64,000 nucleotides of DNA from Camellia lanceoleosa (Eukaryota; Streptophyta; Magnoliopsida; Ericales; Theaceae): positions 47,139,932 to 47,203,931 of the forward strand of contig CM045760.1 in NCBI GenBank assembly GCA_025200525.1. The letters are read 5' to 3'. Below the pieces are notes generated by a model, which saw only the letters and a list, made by a program, of their open reading frames with translations, was not told the origin of the DNA and did not search any database. Made by a program: the position numbers and the translations under genes. The stretch's first letter is position 1; every line of letters starts with the position of its first letter. This document shows, piece after piece, positions 33,781-45,507 of the stretch.

Positions 33781-34785
33781 TATAGACACCCCATTTTTGA
33801 CCGCCCTTAAGACTTGGGTACCACTGATCATTTACTTGGTGATGAAAGGTGTGCAATGCAAATGTTCGGTTTCTTCGGCAAGAGGAGCTTCAAATCCTAA
33901 CCTTACTCCCCATTTTAGACCAAAACTATTTTGAATGGTTTTTAGACCTTAAAACCCTCTCTTTCAAGATATTTTTGAAACAAAGTTCCTACGATGTTGC
34001 AACGCTCGCATTTTGTTAAATGTTGCGCTTTTCGGTAAACCGAGTAAGGACAAAGTGGAAATGAATGAAAGAGAGGTGAACTCTTTGAAAAAATCTTTAA
34101 AACATCTTTTTTAGAGGTTTGGAGTTGAAGAAAATTGGAGGAGAGGGAAGAAACCAAGTTGGGGAAGAAGTTGGGCATGAATCGTTAAGAGAGAGTCGAG
34201 CAGCCCTCGCTAAATCAGGCCTATCCTTTTGCATACTTGGATTTAAGCTATACCACCGTTGGAAAGAATACTTTTGGGGCTTCATTTTTTACTTAAGAAT
34301 CTCCTAAGGCTGAGTCCGAATATGGGAGATATGGTTGTTGGAAGTTGGGCATCAATTCATTAGGATCAAAACTGAGCAGCCTTCACTAAAAGAGGCATAA
34401 CTTTTTGCACAGGTAGCATTTTGATGTGAGGCTTCCACCATTGGAAAGCTTACTTACGGGGCTTTAATGTGGACACAAGAATGACCTGAAAAGGAGTCCA
34501 TATAAAGGAGTTATTCCCATTTGAAGTTGGATCTACAAAGCAGAATTTGTTGTCGGCCACAGATGTGTACGGTCGGCCAACATTAGTAGCAGGCCGGCCA
34601 AAAAGATGGCCGGTTGGCCAAAAATGTCTAGAAAGCTTAGATTTTGCAGTTATTTACCTCCAGTTGTCCTCCAAATGCTCCAGCTATCTCTAAATCAGAT
34701 ATTTTCAACCAAATGCTCTCTTTTTACTATATATTGAAGCCATATCTCTCATATTGCAAGGTTGGAAGGTTGGCAAGTTTGAGAG

Positions 34786-34833
<48 letters not shown>

Positions 34834-37800
34834 ATTTTGTGAGCAAAATTTCAGCCTCTCTCTCTAGAAGCCTCTCTCTCTTCCTATATTGTGCTTAGAA
34901 GTGAGAATTTCCTACACTCTTCCAAAGTGACCCTAGACCAAACACCTCTACCTTGTTGCTGAGGTCCTTGGAGGTCTTATTTGAGCTCTCAAAGCTGGTT
35001 TTGGCTCAGATTTGCACCTCTTTTGCTGTTGTGCTTCAAGGGTAAGCACTTGTCCCTTTAAAGCTTTGTTTTGCATGCTTGTTTTGGCACCTTTGCAAAC
35101 TATTTTTGGCTTGGTTTTGAACTGAAGAAAACTCTATTTTTCAGTCTTAAAAATGGTCATTTAAGCCTCTTTTGAGTTTGAGGGTGGTCCACCCTTCTTG
35201 TCTCTTTGCTTGTTAGGCTTTTGTGCCATCTTTTAAAGCTTTTAAAACACCCTTTGTTTGGCCTTTCTACCACTGAAACTCAGAGGTTTTTCAGTGGTAG
35301 AAAGCTGGTTTTGAGGTCCCAAATAGGAGGGGTTGGCCTCCCCTCCTTGTGTTTTGTTTGCATGTGTTAATGGCCTAGTAGTTGAGCATGTTTTTCTACC
35401 ATCTCTTGGCTTGTTCTCAACATGTTTTTGGCCATATTTCAGCATGCTATAACTCTGTTTTAGGCTGGTTAGAGCACCTCTTGTTTGCCTCTGACACTTG
35501 TAGTGTAATCATGCTTGCTAGCCTAGCTTACTTGATGTTGTAGTCTATTATTCTAGCATGTGTTGGCTCCATTCCAGCATGTTTTTGGCCTTGCTTTGAC
35601 ATGCTTAAGCTTTGTGTTGAGTGGTCTTAGCCCCTTGAGACTTGCTTTGTATAGCTATAGTGTAGTTAGCTTCTTTAGCTTTGTGCTTTAGGCCCCTTAG
35701 CATGCTTTGCTTGTGATGTTTGCATGATATGGCATCATTTCACACATGATTTCAGAGCATATACTTATGTCGTACTCTCACATATATCGCCCTTTAATTG
35801 CTTCTAAGAGTTAAGCTTTGTGCCTTACTTGCAAGCCAACATGTGCGCATGATTTTCTTGCCTTTTGTGCCTAAGTTTTAGCATGATTAGGCCACTGATT
35901 TGGCATGTTTTAGGTCTGTCCATAGCTGATTTGGTCATTTGAGCTTTGTATTGCATACCTCTAGTGTTGTGTCCTTCACTAGTTTCAATGCTTTTGACTC
36001 TTAACATGTTGTGCATGGTTTGTTTGCATGATTTTAACTCATTTAGCATGTCATTTCAGTGCTGAAATATATGCCATTGCACTCCATGGTTTCACTCTTT
36101 CATTCCCTTTGAAAGAGGTCTTTAGCCCCTTGTTAGCTTGAACATGGAATTGAGGCACTCATGCCTAATGGTTTTGGCCTTCTCTTGAGGATTTCTACTA
36201 ACCAAAAGCACGAGGCTTCTTTCATGCTCAAGGTGCTTGTGGCTGAGGGCATCTTTCCCATTAGAGGACTATTACATTGGACTTAACCGGTTAAGGGATT
36301 AATTGGTAAGCTAAAATGTGTAAAAAAAATTGAATCAAGTAAAACATGACTAAGATAAGCATGTTATTTGCATTGCATGTGTTTGGATCGGACGTTAATC
36401 CAAACACAAGAAATGTGGGACGTTTCATACTCAAAGTGATGAAATGTGTCACGTTTCTTGGTCGTTGTCACCCTTGATCATGCATGATAGGGTGGTGGCC
36501 GTTTGAGTCTTATGTGCGCATTCACTAAGCTTGCACAAGCTTGGTTTTTTGGCCATCATGCATCGAGATGCTTGGTTGGTGGCTTGAGAGCCAAGTGCCA
36601 CACTCCTTTGAGCTTGAGAAATGATAAGGAGGGTGACAGTACACACATTTTCTCGCAAATACACTACAATGCCTCTATTTGCTCTTTGTTACAGCAAAAG
36701 GAGGAATTTCAAGGAAGTAGTGGCCGACCGACCACCAGTACCAGCCGACCGGCCACCAAAGCAGCCGACCGGCCATCAGTGTTGGCCGATGAACATCAAT
36801 CATGGCCGATCGGCCATCAGTGTGTTCTTGAGATCAAATAGAAGCAATTTGGAGGTTGGCACAATTTTCAGAGGTCCAAAGATGTGCAAACAGAGGCATT
36901 TAGAGGCAAGGCGGTGGATTTCCGGGAGGATGCGACCAAGCATGCATGTCTTTCCCGTTCCCCGAGGCCTTTCATTTGAATTGCTTAGCTAGCTAGTTAA
37001 CTTAGCTTAGTCATTTTGTAATTAATTAGCTTAGCACAGTTAATGAGTTGGTTTGTAATAAGTAGCTTAGCTTAGCATAGCCAGTTAGCTTATTTATTCG
37101 GACTCTCCTTTGAGAGGGCGCAATGTTGTAATAAGGGTGTGCGAGTGTGTGCACGTCTTCCAATCCCACTTCTTTCTCCCTTTTATTTATCCGCTTTCGG
37201 TGGTTAGATTAGGGCATATTTTAATTAGCATACCTTATGCTTGCATGTTTGCATCATTCATTTTGTCTTGCATGCACTGGGCTTGGCGCATCATTCAAAC
37301 TGCATTGTATTTCAATAATTCTTTGAATACATGTATCAATTGTTGTATTCATATGCCATCTTAGATAGCCGAGCCTATTTAGTTGCATTATTGCATGTGT
37401 TGCATTAGGCATCTTATATAGTTAGGATCACGGATTGATTTCTAACTAGTTCTCTGTTTTGGCTTGGAGTACACTATGAGTGTTTACGCTTTAGCATACC
37501 TGCATGAGTGTGAGTGTTGCCATGATAGTATGCTTACCATAAGGCTATTTGCTTAAGTGATTAGCTGCATGAATGCCTGTGGATGAAGGCTTGATTGCCT
37601 GAATTGGGACAATTCATCAAATGTGAGTTTTAAGCCCACTTTGCGAAGTGGCAAAATCTTGTTTTCTTAAGCCCACTTGAGGGTTGCATTTTCAAACCAT
37701 TTTCGAAAACAAACACGAGTTGTTTTGTTCCAATTCTCGCGATTGAGTTTATACTTGTATGTTGTGCGCATCACATAGTAAAGTTAGATTAATAACCAGT

Positions 37801-38225
37801 ATAAGAACACATGTGTTTATAAAACAACATATCATGTTTAGTAGAGGCCGATCCTTTGATCAGGCAAGCGGGGGTGCTCATGTCATGACCTTTCCCTCTC
37901 GTACCCAAGTTCTTGAGCCGAGGCAACTTTGGTGATGACGGACACGTGGCCTTTGGCACGAGTCAGGGTTTCCTAAATTTCCCAAAACAAAATATTTAGG
38001 TGGCGACTCTGTAATCTGGCAAAGTAGTCCAGTTTTGGCATTATTTGATTCAAAATCGATTTTCCAAAATGATTTGTCAAATTTGACACTTTGGTGTTTA
38101 TTAGTCTCGCATTGCACTTTGTGAGATTAGATTCAGAACCGTGACAGGAGTCCGAACTATAGTAGCAGGACCTAATTCGCGCCTCTCCGAAAAAGGGGCA
38201 CGTGAAGGAAGTCGGGCGATCTACA
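33781..38225 (+). repeat. Element B 3' LTR (4445 bp)
   Basis: Begins TATAGACACCCC, a G to A change from the expected TGTAGACACCCC, and ends GGCGATCTACA. It aligns with 15503-19984 throughout, with a few substitutions per line and small length changes: a longer CT run (34788-34830), a shorter first GGCC cluster (34550-34622) and loss of one CCCACTTG block near 37690. Hairpins lie at 36469-36631 and the poly(A) signal near 37125. Confidence 0.95.
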
Positions 38226-38230
38226 GTAAC
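38226..38230. repeat. Right target-site duplication of element B
   Basis: GTAAC, matching GTAAT at 15498-15502 with one transition. Confidence 0.85.
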
Positions 38231-38999
38231 TTTGCCTGAGAATCTTCCGGGCTAACATTACCCCGTTCATGTGCGCTTCGCACTCTCCTCCATTGATGGC
38301 CTCTATTACGCGCCTTGATTCCTCTACTTCGACACACAACTTGTGCATTCCCAATTGACCCCTCTTGTACAGTTTACCTCTGCAAATGATAATTGAATGG
38401 CCATCCGCCATATTGCCCTCTTATCTTTGGCATTTTCCCCTGGTGGATAAACCTCATTTTCCAAGAAGGTCCAGATATCATAGAAGTAAGGGTTTTGATC
38501 TTGAACTTCATCTATTGTAGCGATAGTTTCATAGGCTGGCGTATACGTCTACTCAATGATGATCGGACGCATCCAGACTTCCAACGTGATGTCTATCATA
38601 GAAGATAGAGTTGATAAGGTGTCAGCAAACTTGCTGTTCTCTCTTAGTAGATGTGTGAAAGTCAGTTTTTCAAACCTAGGAATCAGAACACCCAAGGTCT
38701 GGTGATAGATCTTCATTTTTTCTTCTTTAACTTTCTAGTCTCCTTTTGCTTAAGACACAACTAGGTTCGAGTCCCCAATGATGTCCAACCTTTTTGCTCC
38801 TAGTTCCAGGGCAGCTTCTAAACTAGTGATACATGCCTCGTATTCTGCTTCAATAGTGGATACCTTGAACCGGAGTTTGAAGGCTAAGGGTATATGGGAA
38901 TTTTCGGGGTGCTATCAACAACACCTCTATCCCATAACCATATTGATTAGATGCTCCGTCAAAGTACATTGTCCAAATCTCTTCCTCGACTTGTAGAAT
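38226..38999 (-). pseudogene. pol: Element C second RNase H and integrase N-terminus
   Basis: On the - strand, WTMYFDGASNQYGYGIEVL (about 38930-38985) starts a second RNase H, a known mark of the Tat lineage, and continues through EAEYEACI and GDSNLVV-like sequence. Then come GKLYKRGQLG and the zinc-binding HMNGVMLARKILRQ of integrase, cut by element B at 38225/38226. Several stops and one frame change are present. Confidence 0.85.
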
Positions 39000-40770
39000 G
39001 GATTCATCTGGAAACAGGTATTCTACCGCTTCATCTCCTTCCATTGGGTGATCTGCCAAGAACTCCACCACAGCTCTCCTCTTGACATACTTGCGAGTAA
39101 CATAAATTAGATCAAATTCGGAAAGGAGAAGCAACCAACGGACTAGCCTACCCGTAAGTGCTGCTTTCTCAAAGAAATATTTGACGGGATCTAATCTCGA
39201 AACTAGAATAACAGAGTGAGCTAACAAGTAGTGCCTCAACTTCCTGGTAGCCCATACCAAGGCTAAGCAAGCTTTCTCCAGTGGGGTGTAATGGGTCTCA
39301 TAATCCAGCATTTTCTTGCTTAAGTAATAGATGGCTTTCTCCACCCTATCCTCAGATTCCTCAGCAAGCATGCATCTCATTGTTGTGTCTGTTACTGACA
39401 GATACAAAATCAAGGGCTTCTTTGGCTTTGGCGGCAACAACACGGGTGGATTCTAAAGGTACTGCTTGATCTGCTCAAAAGCGAATTGACACCGATCATC
39501 CCATCAAAATTTCTTTCATTTCTTCAGGAGACCAAATAGTGGTTCACAAGTCAAGGTTAATTTAGAATTAAACCGTCTTATGAATTGCACTTTACCCGAA
39601 AAGCCTCGCACCTCTTTTTCAGTCCTTGGTGGTGGCATTTCTAGGATGGCTTTGATTTTGGAAGGATCTACCTCGATGCCTCTCTGTGTGATCAAGAAAC
39701 CCAGCATTTTCCCTATTGTTATGCCGAAAGTACACTTTTGTGGATTCAACCTCAGTCTATATTCTCTGATCTGTTAAGAGAATTTCTTCAAGGCGGTGTA
39801 GTGGCCCTCTCTTTCTTTGGACTTGACAATTATGTCGTCCACATACACCTCGACCTCTTTGTGGATCATATCATGCAGAATTGTGGTTGCAGCCCTTTGA
39901 TAGGTAGCCCCAGCATTCTTCAGCCCAAATGACATCACCCTGTAGCAGTAGGTTCCCTACGGCATAATGAAAGTAGTTTTCTCTCTGTCTTCGGGTGCCA
40001 TCAGAATCTGGTTATACCCGAAAAATCCGTCCATAAAGGAAAGCAATGCATGACCTGCGGTAAAATCCACTAATTCATCGATGTGCAGCAAAAGAAAGTC
40101 GTCCTTCAAACTGGTTTTGTTCAAATCCCTGAAGTCCACACATACCTGAATTCTGCCATTTTTCTTTGGCACAGGGACGATGTTGGCTAACCAAGTTGGA
40201 TACTCAAATACTACCAAAATCCCTGCATCTATCTTCTTGGTGACCTCTTCCTTAATCTTCAAAGCCCAATCCGGAGGTATTCTCCGCAACTTCTGTTTGA
40301 CGGGTCGGGCCTCGGCGTCAAGAGGGATCCAATGCTGTACACTCTCAGGATCAATTCCAAACATGTCTTCGTCGCACCACGTGAAAACATCTTTGAAATC
40401 TTTTAATAAAGAAACTAAGCGCTCACGCTCCTCCGAAGACAACATGGACTTGATCTGGACCAAACGCGGATCCTTCTCAGTGCCCACATTCAAAGCAATG
40501 ATTTTATCAGCAAGGTGTTTTGCAAACCTCTCCTCCTTCTGATTAATCAAAATTTTCAAAACTAGAGGAATTCCTTCATCATCGTTTTCATTAAAATTTT
40601 GAAAGTCTTGATCAATGCAATAAACAAGCGGCACAGAGAAATACTCAGAATCTGCAATGGCATTCTCATTCACAAAGTCAAGCTCATCCAGTTCTTCGGT
40701 TACAACCGACTCAAAAGCAAAAGAAAAGGACGACCTGGACAAGACCTTGGCATTCGGGTTATCAGCCTAG
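39000..40770 (-). pseudogene. pol: Element C reverse transcriptase and first RNase H
   Basis: From right to left: an acidic linker, VKQKLRRIPPDWALKIKEEV, PTWLANIVPVPKKNGRIQV, CVDFRDLNKTSLKDDF, then after a stop at about 39957 GTYCYRVMSFGLKNAGATYQ and the catalytic YVDD (about 39827-39838). RGIEVDPSKIKAILEMPPPR follows. RNase H begins near PKKPLILYLSVTDTTM and includes YYLSKKMLDYETHYTPLEKAC and RHYLLAHSV. Stops near 39957, 39775 and 39445 break the frame. The long open part (39957-40742) has no ATG start and belongs to a polyprotein. Confidence 0.92.
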
Positions 40771-41417
40771 GAATACCAGACTCGGACTTAGAAGAACCAA
40801 AATCTGATTCCGACTCCACAGACTTTGTGGAATCAGATTCTGGCTCACTACCCGACTCATAACTGCTAGACAAGTAGCCCTCCTCCAGCTACCAAATGAG
40901 GGATGGTGCGTCAGATGCATCCAAAATGTTGCTAGAAGGGTTCACACCCAGTTGGTCCCCGATCATGGAAACGGTCAGGTTATCCCTAAGCTCTCTAAGT
41001 CGATCGGAGGATCCGAAAGGAGACATGCTAGTGCTGCTCCTACTTCGAGTTCGCTGTTGTCTGGGTCACTTTCTATGCTCTACTCAACTTTAGCAGTAAT
41101 TGGCTCAGCCCTTTCCTTTGTATCATTGTCTTGCAGTTGCAAGTCAAAGAAAATTTCAAATCCGAGAACACGCTGCTTCTCAGAGTTGAACCAAGGTTCC
41201 GAGAAACCGCAAAATGGGAAGTCTTCACCCTTCCAAACAAAATGACCATTCAGGGTTCCCCGGATTGGTCTGTACCGACCATCTCTTTTCCTTTCCTAAC
41301 CCAATCCTCTTTGGTGGGCGTATAACAAAGACCAAAGGCATATGAATTATGTGGCACATCGGCCAGTGCGGTAACGCCCTTCCGACCACTTCTTCCCAAC
41401 CCCATTCTTGGCACATG
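40771..41417 (-). other. Element C linker between protease and RT
   Basis: On the - strand the translation is rich in serine and acidic residues (ESDSTKSVESESDFG-like near 40790-40860) with low conservation. It probably encoded the variable linker of the polyprotein. Stops in all frames make details uncertain. Confidence 0.5.
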
Positions 41418-42130
41418 TTAGAGCTTGTTCATGAAATAGATTGATTGGGCACTGAAATACAAGCCCTCATCTAATGCCAAGATGGTTTGCATTGCCCGGG
41501 CCTCAGCTAGGGTAAATCCAAAGAGGAAAACATCCTCCTCGCCATGAACAATTTCCAGCACAGGTGTAGTTACCTCTGGCAGAGGATGGATAGATGAATT
41601 CCCGAACACAATAGCCAACCCCTTCCCATAGGGGTATTTCAGCATTTGATGGAGGATAGAGGAGACAGCTTTTACTTGGTGTAGCCATGGCCTTCCTAGC
41701 AAGTGGCCGGTACATCCAGGACATGGAACTCAATATCCTGTTGAGCTGGGCCCACTTGAACTCTGATCTGTATTGTGCCCATGACCTCTCTGCTCGTATT
41801 GTCATACGCCCGAATCACCTAGGCTGTAGGCACAAAATCCACTAGTTTCAAATCGATAGCATATGCTGTACGAGATGAACAGACATTGATAGTCGACCTT
41901 GTATCAACCAATACCACTGGCATGCATTTTTCTCTGCACTCTATAGATATATACAGAGGTTTGTTGTGTGCTGAGCCTTCTGGTAGTAATTCTTTGTCTG
42001 AGAAGGTTAGAGTTGGCGTAGTGCCTCTGGGGAAAACCAACCCCACAAGCTGTTCAGGAGTTGTGTCAATGAACAATTTAGCTTTATCCATCGCTGATAG
42101 CATAGCTTGTCGGTGCACTCGAGAAGCCAT
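41418..42130 (-). pseudogene. pro: Element C aspartic protease, active site altered
   Basis: On the - strand: LYISIECREKCMPVVLVDTR then INVCSSRTAYAIDLK. The expected catalytic triad DTG reads DTR. Downstream, in another frame, come LLGRPWLHQVKAVSSILHQM and KYPYGKGLAIVFG, typical of Ogre/Tat proteases. A frame change near 41810 and the lost glycine mean it could not process the polyprotein. Confidence 0.85.
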
Positions 42131-42898
42131 GAGCGGACCCCAGATTGAAATATTGGATCTTCTTCAACTGTTTCAACACTACTTCTTCTTCTAATTGCTT
42201 TTCCCTCTGCTTCTCTATCTCTTTATCTTTCTCGAAGGCTTCAGCTTGGTCCAAGTGCGGGGGCTTGAAATACTGTCCACTTCTCGTCATGTGGTCAATC
42301 TCTTCAAAGTACCAGGTGTTGTCTGGCAGGTCTTCGCCCCAATCCTCGTCGGTGTGAACCAAAAGTAGATCATCATCCTCCCACCATACACCTCTAGCAG
42401 CCGACCAACAGTTGTCCGGCTCCAATCTGATCATTGCTTTATCAGAAGTATCCCCCGTAGGGTGTTAGGCTTTTCAAGCTTCCTGTTTGTATTGATCCCT
42501 TTCTTGCACAAACCGCTTCAATGTAGCTTCTTGTTTAGTATCCGCGGTACTCACGGCGCCTAGTTCTTGAGCTAAATTCTTAATACCGGTGCTCTCCGGC
42601 AATTTTCCCTTGTCCTCGGCCATTCCGGCCACTGTAGTTGCTCTGACTCCTTTTTCTTCAGGTTTTGATTCAGTTTCTTCCTCTTTGTTAGACTCATCAC
42701 TAAGCCACCCGAGTTGCCTGTCGACCTATTCAAATCAAACCAGTCAATCTGCACGTCCCCCTGAACTTGTTCGTCATAGAATTGCAGATTGTCTAAGTCT
42801 TCTTCCAGCTCCGCTAGATTATACAGACCTTGGCTTGCACCATCCTCTCTAACCAGACTAACCTCCACTATTGTCAGCAATACCACTTCGGGCTTAAC
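42131..42898 (-). other. Element C gag-protease linker
   Basis: On the - strand: an open stretch with TRSGQYFKPPHLDQAEAFEK and a glutamate-lysine-rich coiled coil just before the protease (42084-42434), preceded by an acidic segment with EEDLDNLQFYDEQVQGDVQI (42572-42886). This looks like the variable C-terminal extension of Gag. No known enzyme domain. Confidence 0.6.
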
Positions 42899-44562
42899 TT
42901 AATCAACTGGTACAATGTAATCGCACGGGTCATACACCCATTCTGATAAGTCTACAGAGCTCTCAGGCAATGAGTTGACACTCTCCTCCAAGGCTAACCT
43001 CCCTTCTTCTGCCACTTTCACCACCACGAGTTCAGGTTGAAGTATGGATGCGTTCATCACGCACAAGTTCATGTTTTTAGGAATGAACACAGCCAATTTG
43101 GGTAGGTGGGAAGGGCTAATGTATAAGCTGGGGTCATAGGGGATGGCGAGTATATGTATTAGATTTAAGTTCCGGGGTGGGGGAACTTGGTTGTGGGCTG
43201 GAAGAGGGTTGGTGGTTACATTTGGCTTTTGGAGTGGTGTTATCACCTTGTTGTCAATGAGATCTTGAATCTCATGACGCAGCCTGTAGCATTGGTCATT
43301 GTCTTGACCATGCTGCTGGTGAAAAGCACAGTATTTCGTTGGGTTGTGTTTAGGCAGGAGAGGATCGGGTAGTGGGCGTTTTTCTAACGACTTAAGATGC
43401 CCTTTTTTATCAGCACCCCTAGGGCTTTGGATAAAGGCATATAGAGCGGGGTAAAGACCCTTTGAGATCGGGCTTGGTTATTTGAGGTTTATGGATTTGT
43501 ACTGGTGAAAGGGTTGGCAATTTTGGGTGTCGTGGTGATAACATTCACATTAGATGGTTGTGCAGTTGTGCTTCCACTCGTGGTTACATTGGAACTACGA
43601 GTGAAAGGCCTCTTAGGTTGCTCATTCTCATCAATTATCAACCCATGTTTCATTGCATCTTCAATCTGAACTACTATTTCATGGAGCTCAGTGAATGTGA
43701 ATAATAGCAAGACAATCATCTTCTGAAATAATTTCCCTTGCAGATTGTAAACCACCATTCTGATTTGGTCCTTCTCGAATGGCCTGGTAGTCATCATTGA
43801 AGCCTTGGCTCTCCACCGGGTCATAAAGTCTGAGAAACCCTCATTTGGCTCTTGACAGGTTGCCTCAAGATCACGGGTTGTGACCTCGATCTGGGTGTTG
43901 TAGGAGTACTGTGCAATGAAGGCCTCAGCCATTTCCTCCCAGCTTCGTTTCACAGAGTCTTCCAGCTTTGCATACCAGATAGCCGCTATTCCTGACAAGG
44001 TTCGGCCAAAAAGCGATAACTTTTGAACTCTGATGAGGACCATCGGCCGTAGGTTATCTGAGAACAACCGCAAATGGACCATGGGATCCCCAGAGCCATC
44101 GAACCAATCTATATGTGGCATTTTGAATCTGTCTAGTAGAGTTACTGTGGAATCGGTGTATCCATCTTCGATGTCAGGGATTGAGTTCACACCCTGTGCC
44201 TGTTTGAAAAGTTTCTCCAGCTTGTTGAACTTTAGTACAGTCGAGTCAACTTCAAATTCAAACGGCGGCTCAGCTTGGTACACTAGTGCCTTGGAGGCCT
44301 GCGGTAAGATGGGGTCTACCGGGTTGCCCAAATTCTCAGTTTGAGCATTAGCAGTGATTTCAGATGCTGGGATACCCACTGGAGGTGCATGGAAAGCAGA
44401 AGCCACTGCTTGATGTGGTTGCTGTTGCTGCAGCCTATTTATCACCTTAGCTTGATAGGCTGTAACTTCAGCTTGACGGACAGCATCTTGCTGCATGGTT
44501 TCAATGGTTTGCTGGAGATGACGAAGCAATTCTTCCGTGCTAATCAGGGGATGTTGAGCCAT
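42899..44562 (-). pseudogene. gag: Element C gag
   Basis: The ATG at 44562 opens a 357-residue frame: a glutamine-rich coiled-coil N-terminus (TEELLRHLQQTIETMQQD), then the Gag core FKMPHIDWFDGSGDPMVHL, GRTLSGIAAIWYAKLED, FIAQYSYNTQ, and a threonine- and serine-rich tail. After a stop near 43489 the frame continues with a Cys-His motif KYCAFHQQHGQDNDQC (about 43290-43345) and HILAIPYDPSLYISPSHLP (43090-43160). Element B's first gag unit is its clear relative. Confidence 0.9.
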
Positions 44563-45484
44563 CGAAATTGGCGAATAATCTCTTACTGGAGTGGAAGTAG
44601 AAAACTGAGCCTGACTGGGCGCATGTGAAGTAAAAGGTGGCTGCTAAACTAGTGAATTATGCCTAACCCTCCTCCGTCTCGTGACCGATGGGAGCGAAGC
44701 AAACACAGGCTGTCCCCTGACAAGATCCCCGAATCTGTAAAGTCTCCTTACACGGGTCTAGACTGCTTGGGGGGTAACAGAATTGTCTGAAGCAATTGTG
44801 ATAAACTACCTTACAAAAAGAAATAAAGCAAAAAGAAAGCGAAAATCAGAAACCACACAGCACCTCAGCTCAGGTGTGAACAAGACACAGTCGTAATCAT
44901 AAGTTGTAGAACTGCACTCAACACTAATTTTTGCCCCCCAAATCTGATACCCAAACTTGCAACTAATATGTACATTCCTATAGAGTTTCACTCTAAAAGC
45001 ACATACCAATTAAGTGAGAGCCAAAACACCCCTATGATGGGGTAAGGTTACCCTGTCATAGTTTCGTCAGGAACTAGGGTTAACTATTCAAGCAAAGTGT
45101 TTTCACACAAACCTGCATTCGGGTAAGCAACCTGTCCTAGTTTGGAACAGTCTCTATGGCTTTCGATATACAACTAGGCCAATTGGTCAAAAGGGGTATC
45201 TCAGCAAGGCTACCTAATATACCTCTCACACCTAACACCGAGAAGTGAAAGGAGGATCAAATGGTACAGCGATAGTCTAGATCCAAGGGTTGTGTTCCCA
45301 TCGTGGCAGAGCCTGTGACTGGTCAGCCTTTTGGCAAACTTATCTAAGCGAGCCTCCGGCAAACCATCCAGGAATAGTAAATGGCAAACACAATGACTTA
45401 GGCGCACCAATGCAAATGCAATACAAAGAAACACATAAGTGTAGATAAAATGCCATATCACGAGTTCGAGTCAAGTTCTCTAAA
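44563..45484 (-). other. Element C 5' leader
   Basis: Noncoding, matching 20008-20885 of element B on the opposite strand. Short open frames here are not supported. Confidence 0.75.
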
Positions 45485-45502
45485 TCTCCAGCGGAGTCGC
45501 CA
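45485..45502 (-). other. Element C primer binding site
   Basis: TGGCGACTCCGCTGGAGA on the - strand, five bases from the LTR end, matching element B's PBS at 15 of 18 bases. Confidence 0.82.
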
Positions 45503-45507
45503 AAAAC

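Larger units (their letters stand above)
15503..38225 (+). mobile_element. Element B: non-autonomous Ogre-like retrotransposon with two full LTRs
   Basis: 5' LTR 15503-19984, PBS 19990-20007, leader, a gag region (20886-23221), long noncoding sequence, a relic of antisense gene P2, tandem repeats, PPT and 3' LTR 33781-38225, flanked by GTAAT/GTAAC. Excluding solo LTR S1 it is about 17.5 kb. I find no protease, RT, RNase H or integrase: sequence homologous to the post-integrase region of element C follows noncoding DNA after gag. It would have needed enzymes from a relative such as C. Confidence 0.92.
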
